NCBI GenBank assembly: GCA_029261065.1
Contig: JAJDCB010000002.1
Coordinates: forward strand, 1 to 37,865
Direction: 5' to 3'
Length of the DNA: 37,865 nt
DNA from: Candidatus Omnitrophota bacterium
GTDB lineage: Bacteria; Omnitrophota; Gorgyraeia; Zapsychrales; Zapsychraceae
Below are positions 8,316-17,314 of the stretch, piece by piece; position 1 is the stretch's first letter, and each line of letters begins with the position of its first letter. A program made the translations under genes and the position numbers. The notes under the pieces are model-generated. The model was not told where the DNA came from. It ran no database searches and worked only from the letters and a program-made list of their open reading frames with translations.

Positions 8316-9779
8316 TTAACTTTCTAACGTCTCAATAAAGACCTCAACAATATCTTGATCGATACTATTATCCATGTCTCTTAACTCTTTGCAAGCACGA
8401 TCTTTTGTGAAGCTATTTCGATAAGGACGGTCTGTTGTTAAGGCGTCATAAATATCTGCGATGGTAAGAATACGAACAAGGGGTGAGATTTCATCGCCTT
8501 TAAGACGATCTGGGTAACCAGTCCCATCAAGTTTTTCATGATGATGACGAATCAAATCACACAAAGGTCTAAGGGAGCGAATAGGTTTCACAATACTTTC
8601 ACCGATTTCAGGATGTTTTTTCATCATGGCCCACTCTTGGGTATTGAGGGGACCTTTTTTATTTAAAACTTCATCTGGAATTCCAATCTTTCCTAAATCG
8701 TGAAGACGAGCAGAATCTCTTAAAATTTTTATGTCCGATTCTTCCAGACCTAGCTTTATCCCCATGCGCACACAATATTCAGCTACTCGATCTAGATGTC
8801 CACGTGAATAACTATCTTTAGCATCAACAGCCAAGGCCAACGCGGAGATGGTTTCAAAATAGGTAGATTCCATATCCTCACTTAATATAGAATTTTCAAT
8901 CGCAACCGCCATTTGAGAGGCTATGTTCATTAATAAACCAATGTCATCGCGCGCCATCTTACCTTCATGTCCCTTACCATTTATAACCATAACCCCTCTT
9001 AACACATCTTGTACAACTAACGGAGCAGCCACCAATGGGGCTTGGAATAATTGACTGTGTTTTTGGGGACTCACAAACTGAATGTTACGCTTAGGTAGGA
9101 CTAAAGATTTTTTAGAAAAAATGACAGAATCAAGTTTTGTTCCTTTATCGAGTTTGATACGATCGTCATCTGAATATGTATAATCTAGACCATAAACCGC
9201 TTTAATAGATAAATTGTTAGTCTCCTCATGATAAAGCAAAAGGACGGCTGATTTTCCATGCAAGGCCTCTGAAGCTGTTTCCAAAATAAGTTCTAAAAAC
9301 CTATCAATGTTTTGCATGCTGGAGATCCCTTCTCCAACTTTTTTCATAATGGACTGTAACGTCTTTTTCGCTAAAGCAAGATTGCGGACATTTTCTTCTA
9401 AACTTTCTGTAATGACTTTAAAAGAGCTGGCAAGAACGGCTATTTCATTTTCATTTTGACTTAATTCATCAATTTTCTCAGGACTTAATACATCTTGTAG
9501 GGCCTTACGGTTGGCAACGGTTAGATCGATTAAAGATTTTAAAACCCTGCGCATCGACCAATATCCAATAAGACAGCCTGCGGCGACAAACATGATGGTA
9601 AAACTCAATTCTTTCTCACTAAGATTAACGGCGCCCAAATCTCTTTTTAAGGTATAGAGATAATATAAAACACTAAGCGGCAATAACGACATTAAGATAT
9701 ATAACGTCGTAAATTTACTTAAGATTGAGGCATCCTCAATGGAGGCGATAAATACTTTTTTCTTTTTTACAGTCTTCAC
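8316..9779 (-). CDS. Membrane HD-GYP cyclic-di-GMP phosphodiesterase with GAF domain
   Basis: A 487-residue signalling protein. Two transmembrane helices (about 22-41 and 59-76) are followed by a HAMP-like helical linker (about 77-125), a GAF domain (about 150-295) and an HD-GYP domain (about 305-487). The catalytic HD pair is H360-D361 in LHDLGKIGIP, followed by KHPEIGESI, RHHHEKLDGTGYP (G421-Y422-P423) and IADIYDALTTDRPYR. All family signatures needed to hydrolyse c-di-GMP via pGpG are present. With almost no periplasmic loop, the GAF domain is the likely sensor. The start is GTG with an AAGG Shine-Dalgarno seven bases upstream. It stands alone between the recombinase and an uncharacterised gene; by analogy it may control motility, adhesion or secretion. 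Confidence 0.92.
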   Translation of the reverse strand: MKTVKKKKVFIASIEDASILSKFTTLYILMSLLPLSVLYYLYTLKRDLGAVNLSEKELSFTIMFVAAGCLIGYWSMRRVLKSLIDLTVANRKALQDVLSPEKIDELSQNENEIAVLASSFKVITESLEENVRNLALAKKTLQSIMKKVGEGISSMQNIDRFLELILETASEALHGKSAVLLLYHEETNNLSIKAVYGLDYTYSDDDRIKLDKGTKLDSVIFSKKSLVLPKRNIQFVSPQKHSQLFQAPLVAAPLVVQDVLRGVMVINGKGHEGKMARDDIGLLMNIASQMAVAIENSILSEDMESTYFETISALALAVDAKDSYSRGHLDRVAEYCVRMGIKLGLEESDIKILRDSARLHDLGKIGIPDEVLNKKGPLNTQEWAMMKKHPEIGESIVKPIRSLRPLCDLIRHHHEKLDGTGYPDRLKGDEISPLVRILTIADIYDALTTDRPYRNSFTKDRACKELRDMDNSIDQDIVEVFIETLES

Positions 9780-9958
9780 TTTTTACCTTTTAAATTATTA
9801 AGTCTAATAGTACTAATATATTACATAAATTCAATATAGGGTAAGAAATTCTCATTTTTTTTAAAACTTGAAAAATATGTTATCCAAGACTATTGCAGAC
9901 AAGTCAGGGAAGTCTTTCTAAGTCTCGTTTTCTTCAGGACAACTGAAAATAAAAAAAA

Positions 9959-10561
9959 CTAAATCATTTCTTTTTTGGCGGCAACTTTTATTTTGATGAT
10001 GGTGCTTTGGAGTTTTTGAGCGGCTAGGCGGGTGGCTTCATCCCATTGGAAGCTAAATTCATTATCATACACAGATTTATAAGAAAGGCCTACAAGAGTC
10101 AGTTTAAATTCTTCATATAAAAATTGATCCATAACTTTAACGATGGTGGGGTATAGCTCTGAATCCTCATAAAAATCTTCTGGGATGGCCATATGCATAA
10201 AGTGAACGGAGTGCGCATTGACTTTTGTTTTTATGTCTTCTAAATATTGCTGCCAACCTTTTTGCGTATGTTGGGAGACTAATAATTGGTATACTTCATC
10301 GATGGCTTGTTCGACTTTTTTTTCATCCATAGCAAAGAAATAAAATTTAAATTCCGCATCATTTTTTAATAACGTTACAAGGGATTTAAATTCGGTTTTC
10401 GAAAAATCGACTGGTAAAGCATAACGTTTAAGAAGATCGTCGTTTGTCTTTTTAGCAGCCAAAGGGCCCATGACAACCATAATGAAAATAACGGGGGCGA
10501 GAATAATGAATACAAAAATAACAAACTTAAATACAACAGGCATCTTCTTTTTATCGGGCAT
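9959..10561 (-). CDS. Single-pass membrane protein of unknown function
   Basis: A 200-residue protein I do not recognise. A charged N-terminus (MPDKKKMP) precedes one long hydrophobic helix (about residues 10-34), which anchors it with the remainder probably in the periplasm. The rest is mostly helical, rich in Lys, Phe and Tyr, with no Cys-based or catalytic motif I can name. The ATG lies 2 bp after the stop of the upstream YwqK-family gene, and its AAGGA ribosome-binding site lies inside that gene's end, so the two are almost certainly co-translated. It is therefore a candidate partner of the YwqK-family repeat protein. Downstream, 9780-9958 holds no further gene that I can see. Confidence 0.7.
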   Translation of the reverse strand: MPDKKKMPVVFKFVIFVFIILAPVIFIMVVMGPLAAKKTNDDLLKRYALPVDFSKTEFKSLVTLLKNDAEFKFYFFAMDEKKVEQAIDEVYQLLVSQHTQKGWQQYLEDIKTKVNAHSVHFMHMAIPEDFYEDSELYPTIVKVMDQFLYEEFKLTLVGLSYKSVYDNEFSFQWDEATRLAAQKLQSTIIKIKVAAKKEMI

Positions 10562-10563
10562 TA

Positions 10564-11781
10564 TTATTGTCCTTCACTTTCAGAAACAAACGCATTCATC
10601 CGTTTAATCCGAGCACCATCCATAAAAGTATCTTCAAAAGCCAACGTGCCATCTTGATTATACAATTTAGCTACTCCCTGTTTTTTACCATCTTCATAGT
10701 GCTCTTCACTCATAACTTCACCTGTCTTATAAAAAGCTTTGCTCGCCCCAGTTAAAAGTCCTTTTGCAATAACCCATTCCTGCTTAAGCTCACCTGTTGG
10801 ATAATATTCTTGTAACGTGCCATCACGTTCCTCACTGGTATACGTTCGAGCAATCCAAAGCTGACCATCTTCATAATACTCTTTGGAGATGCCAACTTCT
10901 CCTCCCTTTTTAAAGGTGCGCTCTAAACTTAATGTTCCACTTTCAAAATATTCAATGTTTAATCCATGCTTTAAATCATCGACATACTCTGTTACTCCAC
11001 GAGGGTTACCATTATTATAAAAATCGCGACTCGTCCCGTTTAATTTTCCATCGACAAAGTTGGCTTCTGTGATAATTTTTCCATTTTCGTTATAGGCATA
11101 ACTTAACCCCTGCATGTCATCATCTTTAAAATTGGCTTCCCATTTTAATTGACCATTAGGATAGTAAATACGCGCGGTTCCATCTCTTAACCCATTGACA
11201 TAACTCCATTCTGTTTCAAGTTGCGAATCTCTATCATACTCTTTAATAACGCCTTCCCACTGATCATCCTTATATTGCACTTCACTTTTAATTAAGCCGT
11301 CCTCATAATATTCTCGAGATGTCCCATTAAGTTTTCCTTCATCAAAATACATCGTGTATTTGATATTACCGTTTTCATAAAAATATTGAGCCTCTCCTTG
11401 AAGCTGATCATCTTTAAAACGCTCTAAGCTTTTCATCTGGCCGGACTCATAATACTCTTTAGCCTCTCCTTGCAAGACATCATTTTTGTAAGACTTCTCA
11501 AAATACAGCTGACCATCAATATAATACGATTTATAAACACCATGGAGTAGATCATTTTTATATTCTGCATTACTCATCAACTTGCCAGTTTCATAAAAAA
11601 CTTGGCTACTACCATTGAGTTCATTATTTTTAAAATTTCGTTTTGCCTTAAGTGCACCTGATTCATAAAACTCATCAACAACCCCCTCTTTTAAAGGGGC
11701 GGCAAATAATGATGTAGTAAAAGAAACAATAATTGAGGTAAGAATTAAAAAGGAAAGTGATGAGCTGATATAAGTTTTCAT
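10564..11781 (-). CDS. Secreted YwqK-family (MORN_2-like repeat) protein
   Basis: A protein of 405 residues from the ATG at 11781. A TTG twelve codons upstream is in frame, but the ATG directly begins a classical signal peptide (MKTYISSSLSFLILT...SLFAAP). After cleavage the protein consists of about fifteen repeats of about 23 residues (FYESGALKAKRNFKNNELNG and relatives), the MORN_2-like repeat of the YwqK family. It is clearly a paralogue of the lipoprotein at 6004-7137, but it has no lipobox and would be free in the periplasm or exported. It is followed 2 bp later by the single-pass membrane protein gene. No known toxin is adjacent. The repeats give a structural prediction, not a function. 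Confidence 0.85.
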   Translation of the reverse strand: MKTYISSSLSFLILTSIIVSFTTSLFAAPLKEGVVDEFYESGALKAKRNFKNNELNGSSQVFYETGKLMSNAEYKNDLLHGVYKSYYIDGQLYFEKSYKNDVLQGEAKEYYESGQMKSLERFKDDQLQGEAQYFYENGNIKYTMYFDEGKLNGTSREYYEDGLIKSEVQYKDDQWEGVIKEYDRDSQLETEWSYVNGLRDGTARIYYPNGQLKWEANFKDDDMQGLSYAYNENGKIITEANFVDGKLNGTSRDFYNNGNPRGVTEYVDDLKHGLNIEYFESGTLSLERTFKKGGEVGISKEYYEDGQLWIARTYTSEERDGTLQEYYPTGELKQEWVIAKGLLTGASKAFYKTGEVMSEEHYEDGKKQGVAKLYNQDGTLAFEDTFMDGARIKRMNAFVSESEGQ

Positions 11782-11934
11782 GTTAACTGCCGCTAGGTAA
11801 TGGGTCAAGTTGAACAAACAAACACAAGATTTAAAAAGCGGTTAACGATTATAAACTATTTTGGAAATTGGGACTTATTCTACGATCAACCGTCAATTTG
11901 CCGAATCTCGTAATTTCTACAAAAGCAAGAAATA

Positions 11935-12019
11935 CGGAGAGGCAGGGATTCGAACCCTGGGTAGGTCTCCCCACAACGGTTTTCAAGACCGCCGCATTCG
12001 ACCACTCTGCCACCTCTCC
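11935..12019 (-). tRNA. tRNA-Ser (anticodon UGA)
   Basis: The minus strand forms a complete class II tRNA of 85 nt. GGAGAGG and CCTCTCC are the acceptor strands, with G as discriminator base as expected for Ser. The anticodon loop CTTGAAA gives UGA, reading UCA and related Ser codons. A long variable arm (TGTGGGGAGACCTACC region) is followed by the T loop TTCGAAT. No CCA is encoded. The gene lies 101 bp downstream of a membrane protein that itself follows serS on the same strand. Confidence 0.97.
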
Positions 12020-12066
12020 CAACACGAATGATAAATTCTTGCGAGTCCTTGATCTCGCGACAAAAA

Positions 12067-12095
12067 AGATTACCACCTTAACCTTTTATTGTCAA
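12067..12095 (-). promoter_or_regulatory. candidate tRNA-Ser promoter
   Basis: A perfect -35 TTGACA (12090-12095, minus strand) is followed after 17 bp by TAATCT (12067-12072), a weak -10. Transcription would begin about 40 bp before the tRNA. The -10 matches only three consensus bases, so read-through from serS remains possible. Confidence 0.4.
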
Positions 12096-12120
12096 ATTTT
12101 CCTTGGTCGATGATCTCCTC

Positions 12121-12723
12121 TTACCAGAACACATTCTTTCCAAACACCATCAAGAAAAACTGTCTGGCCTCATCAAGGACATTGCTAAAAAACTCAGGAA
12201 AGGTAAACGTTTGGTAATTTAAATCAAATAACAAAACGGTTAGAGAAACGTTAGCTAAAAAAACAATGTGTAACGATAATAAATAAGCTGGTTTAACTAA
12301 ATTTCTCTCTTGTTCTCTTAAATCTTGTGCCACCAATAAGGTATGCATAGCCAATGAAAAACCGGCGAAGAACATCAAATAATGATTAATATTTGTGATT
12401 CCAAAAAATGAACCTAACACATAAAACAAAACCATAACAAGAATCAAATAAAAAGGGAGACTATAAGCGATCAAACGATCAAATGGTGAGAACAATTTAA
12501 AAAGACTCAACACAATTTTATGGCCAAAATCAAACACACCCCAAAACTGATAAAGAAACAAAAACGTCATTAAAAAAGCAAAAGCTCCCCAGTAGAAAAA
12601 AGTGTGATCAGCGCCAGGATAATCGATCAAATGGATGCGAAGATTATTGGCAGAGGCAATAACAAAAGGCAATAGTAAAATCGCCAAAACTAACTTTATC
12701 GCTGATGCAATTGCATTTCCCAA
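12121..12723 (-). CDS. Polytopic membrane protein of unknown function
   Basis: A 200-residue integral membrane protein with about five hydrophobic helices (near residues 6-25, 42-62, 88-112, 117-136 and 147-168). It carries the polar stretch VAQDLREQERNLVKPAY in the fourth loop and ends FGKNVFW. No family is recognised. The start is a TTG preceded by a very strong AGAGGGGGGGA Shine-Dalgarno six bases upstream, 15 bp after the serS stop, so it is co-transcribed with serS. The tRNA-Ser gene follows. Position gives no functional clue beyond the shared transcript. Confidence 0.7.
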   Translation of the reverse strand: MGNAIASAIKLVLAILLLPFVIASANNLRIHLIDYPGADHTFFYWGAFAFLMTFLFLYQFWGVFDFGHKIVLSLFKLFSPFDRLIAYSLPFYLILVMVLFYVLGSFFGITNINHYLMFFAGFSLAMHTLLVAQDLREQERNLVKPAYLLSLHIVFLANVSLTVLLFDLNYQTFTFPEFFSNVLDEARQFFLMVFGKNVFW

Positions 12724-12738
12724 AATTCCCCCCCTCTA

Positions 12739-14010
12739 TTATTTTTTAATGATACTCATTCCACGCATATAAGGCTGCAAAACTTCCGGAATCATAACAT
12801 CACCTTCCGGGGTTTGATAGTTCTCTAAAATGGCAACCATTGTTCGTGCCAAAGCTAAACCTGATCCGTTAAGCGTGTGAACATGTGTTGCTTTTTTGGT
12901 ATCTTTTCCTTTATAGCGGATATTAGAACGTCTGGCTTGAAAACTTTCAAAATTTGAACAACTTGAGACCTCAAGCCATCGATCAACGCCAGGAGAAAAA
13001 GCTTCAATATCATAACATTTCGCCGCTGCAAAACTGATATCGCCGCTCGCTAAAAGTAAAACACGATAAGGCAAATTAAGCTTCTTAAAAATGGTTTCAG
13101 CATTAATCAAAAGCTTCTCTAATTCGTCATAAGAGTGCTCTGGCTTTACAAATTTGACTAGTTCCACCTTATCAAATTGATGAACCCTTATCAATCCTTT
13201 TGTATCTTTTCCATAGCCTCCAGCCTCTCGCCTAAAGCATGGGGTATACGCTGTGTATAAAATCGGTAAATCTTCTTCTTTTAAGATCTCATCACGATGG
13301 ATATTCGTCACCGGCACCTCAGCTGTTGGAATAAGAAATAAATCATCACCCTCCAGCTTATACATATCATCTTCCATCTTAGGTAATTGTCCGGTACCTG
13401 TCATCGAATCGCGATTAACAAGAAATGGTGGTGAGACCTCGCTATAGCCATGTTCTGTTGTATGAACATCTAGCATAAAATTGTATAAAGCCCGCTCCAT
13501 CAAAGCCCCTTCATTCTTAAAAAGAATAAAATGGGATCCTGTAATCTTAGTGGCTCGTTTAAAATCAATGATATCTAATCGCTCAGCTATTTCAACATGA
13601 TCTTTCGGTTTAAAATCAAACTGTTTTGCCTCCGACCAATGACGCACGATTTCATTATTATCTTCGCCGCCAACAGGAACAGATTCGTGGGCTAAATTGG
13701 GGAATCCTAAAAGGATATTATTTATGTCACTTTCAATGGTTTTGACTTGTGGTTCTAAGCTGCTGATTTGTTGGGAGATAGCCTTCATGGAGGCTATTTT
13801 TTCTTGAGGGTCTTTTTTTTCTTTTAAAAGCTTACTAATTTCATCATTGGCAAGATTTTTTTGATTACGTAAATCGTCAAGCTCTTGTAAAATTTTGCGC
13901 CGTGCGGCGTCCTTTTCTAACACATCATCTAAATTCACATCTAAATTCTTAGCAGCCAAGCCTTTAACAACAGCTTCTTTATTCTCGCGGATCAATTTGA
14001 TATCAAACAT
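12739..14010 (-). CDS. serS: Seryl-tRNA synthetase
   Basis: A 423-residue class II aminoacyl-tRNA synthetase charging tRNA-Ser (and tRNA-Sec where present) in the cytosol. The N-terminal coiled-coil arm (about 1-105), which grips the long variable arm of tRNA-Ser, begins [18 protein letters not shown]. The catalytic core shows [24 protein letters not shown], motif 2 [35 protein letters not shown], and motif 3 with [20 protein letters not shown]. The length is normal and all motifs are intact. It lies 24 bp after the response regulator gene and 15 bp before the membrane protein, with tRNA-Ser(UGA) further downstream. Confidence 0.98.
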   Translation of the reverse strand: MFDIKLIRENKEAVVKGLAAKNLDVNLDDVLEKDAARRKILQELDDLRNQKNLANDEISKLLKEKKDPQEKIASMKAISQQISSLEPQVKTIESDINNILLGFPNLAHESVPVGGEDNNEIVRHWSEAKQFDFKPKDHVEIAERLDIIDFKRATKITGSHFILFKNEGALMERALYNFMLDVHTTEHGYSEVSPPFLVNRDSMTGTGQLPKMEDDMYKLEGDDLFLIPTAEVPVTNIHRDEILKEEDLPILYTAYTPCFRREAGGYGKDTKGLIRVHQFDKVELVKFVKPEHSYDELEKLLINAETIFKKLNLPYRVLLLASGDISFAAAKCYDIEAFSPGVDRWLEVSSCSNFESFQARRSNIRYKGKDTKKATHVHTLNGSGLALARTMVAILENYQTPEGDVMIPEVLQPYMRGMSIIKK

Positions 14011-14034
14011 AACGCTTACCTTTTTATTGAAATC

Positions 14035-14442
14035 TTAGGAAGGGAAAAATTCCTTTAAGATCATTGAAACTTGATTGATGAGGACTTTGGAATTGATGGG
14101 TTTGGAAAGAAAATTTTCAGCATCTAGTTCGAAACAGTCAATAATGTTACGCGGGGTATCAACACTTGTTAAAAAAATCACCGGAATATCTTCTGTATCT
14201 TCATTATTTTTAAGAATTCGACACATCTCGACGCCCCCTAAAATGGGCATTTCACAATCGAGCAAAATTAAATCTGGCTTCTCCCCTTTAACTACATCCA
14301 GTCCCGCCTGCCCATTTTCAGCGATAAGAGTGTTATGCCCCATGGATTCGATAATCTTTTTTGCAATCGTCCTATCCACTTCGGAGTCATCAACAATGAG
14401 GATTGTCCGTGCTTCTTCAGTTTTCTGATCTTTGCCAAACAT
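14035..14442 (-). CDS. Single-domain CheY-like response regulator
   Basis: A 135-residue receiver domain with no output domain. The acidic pair D18-D19 (ILIVDDSEVDR), the phosphoacceptor D62 (LLDCEMP), the switch T92 (IFLTSVD) and K114 (FLSKPIN) are all present, so it should be phosphorylated normally. Stand-alone receivers usually relay signals by protein contact, as CheY or Spo0F do. No histidine kinase is encoded within the window. It lies directly upstream of serS (24 bp), which may place serS in the same transcript. Confidence 0.92.
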   Translation of the reverse strand: MFGKDQKTEEARTILIVDDSEVDRTIAKKIIESMGHNTLIAENGQAGLDVVKGEKPDLILLDCEMPILGGVEMCRILKNNEDTEDIPVIFLTSVDTPRNIIDCFELDAENFLSKPINSKVLINQVSMILKEFFPS

Positions 14443-14623
14443 ATCGGGTATTCTACCTATTTTCCTCTATATAATCAACCTTTTCCTATACAGAAATCTA
14501 ACATTTTTCCCCCACCCATAAACCTTCATTTGCCTGCTATTTTTAAGGTCTTAACGAATATCCTATGGCGTGTAATATGTTGCAATAAATGTTACAAACT
14601 CTTTGAAGTATTCCTAGAGTACT

Positions 14624-14827
14624 CTTGAGGCTAAGAAGTCTTGTAAAGCTCAGACAGCCCTCGCTAGCTTACTTTTTCTATTGATGCTCAAGCCATGTGA
14701 TCATTGAGCGAGTTCCGCAGCAAGCAATTTTTAGAAAAATGCGCCGCGAGGACTGTCTGAGCGAATGATCATATGGCTTGAGCATCAATTTGCGGAACTG
14801 CGTGTGGCAAGGTTTCTGAGCTTCAAG
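14624..14827. repeat. 204-bp multi-palindromic intergenic element with permuted arms
   Basis: Imperfect terminal inverted repeats (14624-14643 and 14808-14827, 16 of 20 match) enclose three further arm pairs. Pair A is 14648-14664 with 14746-14762 (GCTCAGACAG-CCTCGC type). Pair B is 14680-14704 with 14765-14789 (ATTGATGCTCAAGCCAT). Pair C is 14710-14719 with 14791-14800 (GAGTTCCGCA). The inner arms occur as A B C A' B' C' rather than nested, so the inner hairpins cannot all form together. It fills most of the 400-bp gap 14443-14842 upstream of the CheY-like gene; the remaining 14443-14623 shows no gene or clear signal. Confidence 0.7.
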
Positions 14828-14842
14828 ATTAATCACATCAAA

Positions 14843-15394
14843 TTATAAAACAGTAAAATGCTTGATGAAATCTTGAAAATCGGGGAGTAATTGGTTGAAA
14901 TAATGCTGTTTGGAAGCTTCATAGCGGATTCGGAAGATCTTCTCGCCTTCTAAAAAACCGTAACGAATACCTTTAATTTCCAAGCCACCCTTGGCGGTAT
15001 ACTCATATTCGATACGAAAGGCTTCGCGCCCATCAATGTTGGCTGGTTCGTTGCTGATTAATTGGAAATTACCGACATTTTCACTGGACTGAATATCATC
15101 TAGTTCCACCTCAGCTAAATCCTGCGGACTCATAGAGGAGCTAAACTTCTTTTTGGTATGATCTAATTCTCTTTTTAAAGGATAACGCCCAACAATCACA
15201 TGATCCAAAACAAAACCGTTGCGGGTGACAATAAAATAAGGATATAAATTTTGACGCATCCAAGCCTCAGGGACTTGACTGCTAAATTTTCTTTTTTTAT
15301 CCTTGTACTCCCCCGCCTTTAACTGCGTCCACGCCGCACAACCTGAAAACACAAGCAGGAAGGGTAATATAACCAATAATATTTTTTTTCTCAT
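14843..15394 (-). CDS. Small lipoprotein of unknown function
   Basis: A 183-residue lipoprotein with a signal ending FSGC (Cys19). The mature part begins with a Lys-rich stretch (KAGEYKDKKRKFSSQVPEAW) followed by an alpha/beta pattern (FQLISNEPANIDGREAFRIE, RYGFLEGEKIFRIRYEASKQ). This resembles small PsbP/DUF1795-like domains in general shape, but I cannot assign a family. Its ATG has AGAGGT upstream and lies 13 bp after the stop of the M48 protease gene. It is probably the last gene of a transcript running from higBA or from the lipoprotein at 17293, and may act with the protease at the outer membrane. Confidence 0.75.
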   Translation of the reverse strand: MRKKILLVILPFLLVFSGCAAWTQLKAGEYKDKKRKFSSQVPEAWMRQNLYPYFIVTRNGFVLDHVIVGRYPLKRELDHTKKKFSSSMSPQDLAEVELDDIQSSENVGNFQLISNEPANIDGREAFRIEYEYTAKGGLEIKGIRYGFLEGEKIFRIRYEASKQHYFNQLLPDFQDFIKHFTVL

Positions 15395-15407
15395 ATGGGG
15401 TGACCTC

Positions 15408-16604
15408 TTATTTTGAATTAATATATTTTTCGATATATCCTCGATCCGCAGCCCTTGGATTAAGTTCCAAATATTTCTTATACGCTTGCCGAGCCTTCTC
15501 TTTCATATCTTGGAGCTGATAAACACGCCCCATTCCCCGATAGCTTTGAGCAAAATTGTTATCTCTCTCAAGCGCCTTATTATAAGCCGCTATAGCTTTT
15601 GGATAATCAGGTGTCTTATCTCTTATTTTCTTCTTTTTAGGGCCATCTTGCCGTTGACGAAATAATTCGCCTTTCAGATAATATCCGTTCGGATCATCAT
15701 TAAAACGCTCGATATAAGAGTCGATATATTTTTCACTCGATTTAAAAATCCCGTTTTTTAACCACAAACGCATACCATCCAAATACACAGGACGCATTAA
15801 GGCCTCAAAACGAGCATCTCTTGACTCAAACGATGGTTTTATTCTACCATCATTCTCTTTTATCAGCCTATTTAAATTTTCAACGCGGCCGACAAGCTGG
15901 GGATGGGTGGAAAAGAAAAAAGGAACTTTAATCTCTTCGTCTTTTGAGAAATCTTTCATCCGATCAAAGACTTTGGGGGCCTCGTAAACATCATAACCGG
16001 CGTTTAATAATACCTCAAAGCCTTGTTCATCAGCCTCTGTTTCAAGAGCACGCGAATATCCGGTAATGGATGAAATCGCACCCAACGTTGCAAAGGGACC
16101 AAAAGCGCCTAAGGTTGCTGTAAAAAAGGTTGTTTTGTTTTTTAACGATCGAAAGGATTTTAAGACATGTCGATTAATCACATGCGTCATCTCATGCGCT
16201 AAAATAATCGCTAGTTGTGATTCATTCTCGATTAAAGCTAACATCCCTGTGTGAATATAGATGTGACCATCGTGCAAGGTAAAGGCATTGAGATAAGGAT
16301 CTTCAATGACCTCGATATGAAAATCAAGATGATCGTGCCCTAAAACATTTTCAGGAATGAGCTTTTGCAAAACGCTGTTTAAATACGCTTCAAGCTCTTG
16401 ATTCTCATAAAGATGACCATTAATCTCTAAAAGCTCGACGGCCTCTTTGGAACGATTTAAAATGCGCTGCTCATCTTCTTCTAAATTAAAGCCCTCTTCA
16501 TTAACGTTTGGCACATCGATGCTCGCACAGCCAGCGAAGATGAACATGAGAATAAGCAAACATAAATTTTTTATTTTTCTTGTAAGAGATCGCGTGTAAA
16601 CCAT
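15408..16604 (-). CDS. BepA-like M48 metalloprotease lipoprotein with C-terminal TPR
   Basis: A 398-residue protein with signal and lipobox FAGC near residue 25. The zinc-binding HEMTH motif is at H137-E138-x-x-H141 (ILAHEMTHVINRH), and the third ligand is probably the first Glu of ALETEADEQGF, as in M48 enzymes. The C-terminal region (about 320-390) has TPR-like repeats (YPKAIAAYNKALERDNNFAQ, YRGMGRVYQLQDMKEKARQA). M48-TPR proteins such as BepA and LoiP degrade or rescue misassembled outer-membrane proteins in the periplasm. The start overlaps the end of the upstream lipoprotein gene by 34 bp, so the two are coupled. All catalytic residues are present; the length is shorter than BepA (about 487). 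Confidence 0.9.
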   Translation of the reverse strand: MVYTRSLTRKIKNLCLLILMFIFAGCASIDVPNVNEEGFNLEEDEQRILNRSKEAVELLEINGHLYENQELEAYLNSVLQKLIPENVLGHDHLDFHIEVIEDPYLNAFTLHDGHIYIHTGMLALIENESQLAIILAHEMTHVINRHVLKSFRSLKNKTTFFTATLGAFGPFATLGAISSITGYSRALETEADEQGFEVLLNAGYDVYEAPKVFDRMKDFSKDEEIKVPFFFSTHPQLVGRVENLNRLIKENDGRIKPSFESRDARFEALMRPVYLDGMRLWLKNGIFKSSEKYIDSYIERFNDDPNGYYLKGELFRQRQDGPKKKKIRDKTPDYPKAIAAYNKALERDNNFAQSYRGMGRVYQLQDMKEKARQAYKKYLELNPRAADRGYIEKYINSK

Positions 16605-17293
16605 TCGATGATATCATCCACTTTTTTTTCATTGCGTAAATTAAGATTTCCCTCTAACGGAAAATGTTTAAACCAAATCACATCCCCGCTCTTAGCTGAA
16701 ACCAAACTCATGGTCATCAATTTTGGAAAACTCGTGTAAGCGCCCAACAAAAGACTATTAATAAAAGAAATCGTTGCTTGTCCTGCTGTTTGATAATAGT
16801 CGTACCCATTAATAAAAAGCAATAGATCCGCATTAATCCCTTCATTTAAAGCACTTATTTCAGAACCTAAAGTGTAATCAAAATTTTCTTTTTTGGTGGG
16901 AAAAGGATAATTGGAAATAGCGACATTCGACATGCCATGCGTAAAAATACTATAAGCCACCGCCTCATACAACGCTCTATTTCTAATCCATTGCTTTTTT
17001 TTAGTCGCTTTCAGATTAGCTTCATCCACAAACACAATCTCATACCCATAACGCTTGGCCAGATGTTTTTTTAAGGAACTTGAAACACGCGCTTTCGTCT
17101 CATCCGATAGTTCATCCATCAACTCCGTCACCCCTCCAGCAGAAACCTGATTCACTTCAATCTCTGGGGGCATAACAGCAATGGTTTTAACGGATTTGAT
17201 GGTTTGGAAATACTGCGGGGATTGGGCGAGTGTCGAGGCGCAGCCGGTGGTTACAAGACAGATAAGGATGAGTAAACAGTTGCGCAATCTCAT
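16571..17293 (-). CDS. Lipoprotein of unknown function, coupled to the M48 protease
   Basis: A 240-residue lipoprotein with signal and lipobox TTGC (Cys18). The mature chain starts with a KTIAVMPPEIEVNQ strand pattern seen in many outer-membrane-associated lipoproteins of the TolB-like/GNA1162 type, then a helix EDETKARVSS-like region and a hydrophobic patch (ATISFINSLLLGAYTSFPKL). It ends SGDVIWFKHFPLEGN...WFTRDLLQEK. I do not recognise a specific family. Its GAGGA ribosome-binding site lies 21 bp after the HigA stop, and its 3' end overlaps the protease gene by 34 bp. It probably works with the protease or shares its transcript, and may be read through from higBA. Confidence 0.75.
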   Translation of the reverse strand: MRLRNCLLILICLVTTGCASTLAQSPQYFQTIKSVKTIAVMPPEIEVNQVSAGGVTELMDELSDETKARVSSSLKKHLAKRYGYEIVFVDEANLKATKKKQWIRNRALYEAVAYSIFTHGMSNVAISNYPFPTKKENFDYTLGSEISALNEGINADLLLFINGYDYYQTAGQATISFINSLLLGAYTSFPKLMTMSLVSAKSGDVIWFKHFPLEGNLNLRNEKKVDDIIEWFTRDLLQEK

Positions 17294-17314
17294 AGTTGGA
17301 TGATTCCTCGACTC

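Noticed and set aside
9886-9958. A rho-independent terminator downstream of the single-pass membrane protein gene
   Set aside because: The small hairpin lies after, not before, the T-run on the minus strand, so the order is wrong for a terminator.
11849-12113. Open frames on both strands across the tRNA-Ser gene
   Set aside because: They run through a perfect tRNA structure, have no ribosome-binding sites and no protein-like composition.
14335-14628. Plus-strand open frames overlapping the CheY-like gene and the gap beside it
   Set aside because: They are mostly antisense to a clear receiver domain, lack ribosome-binding sites and show no domain pattern.
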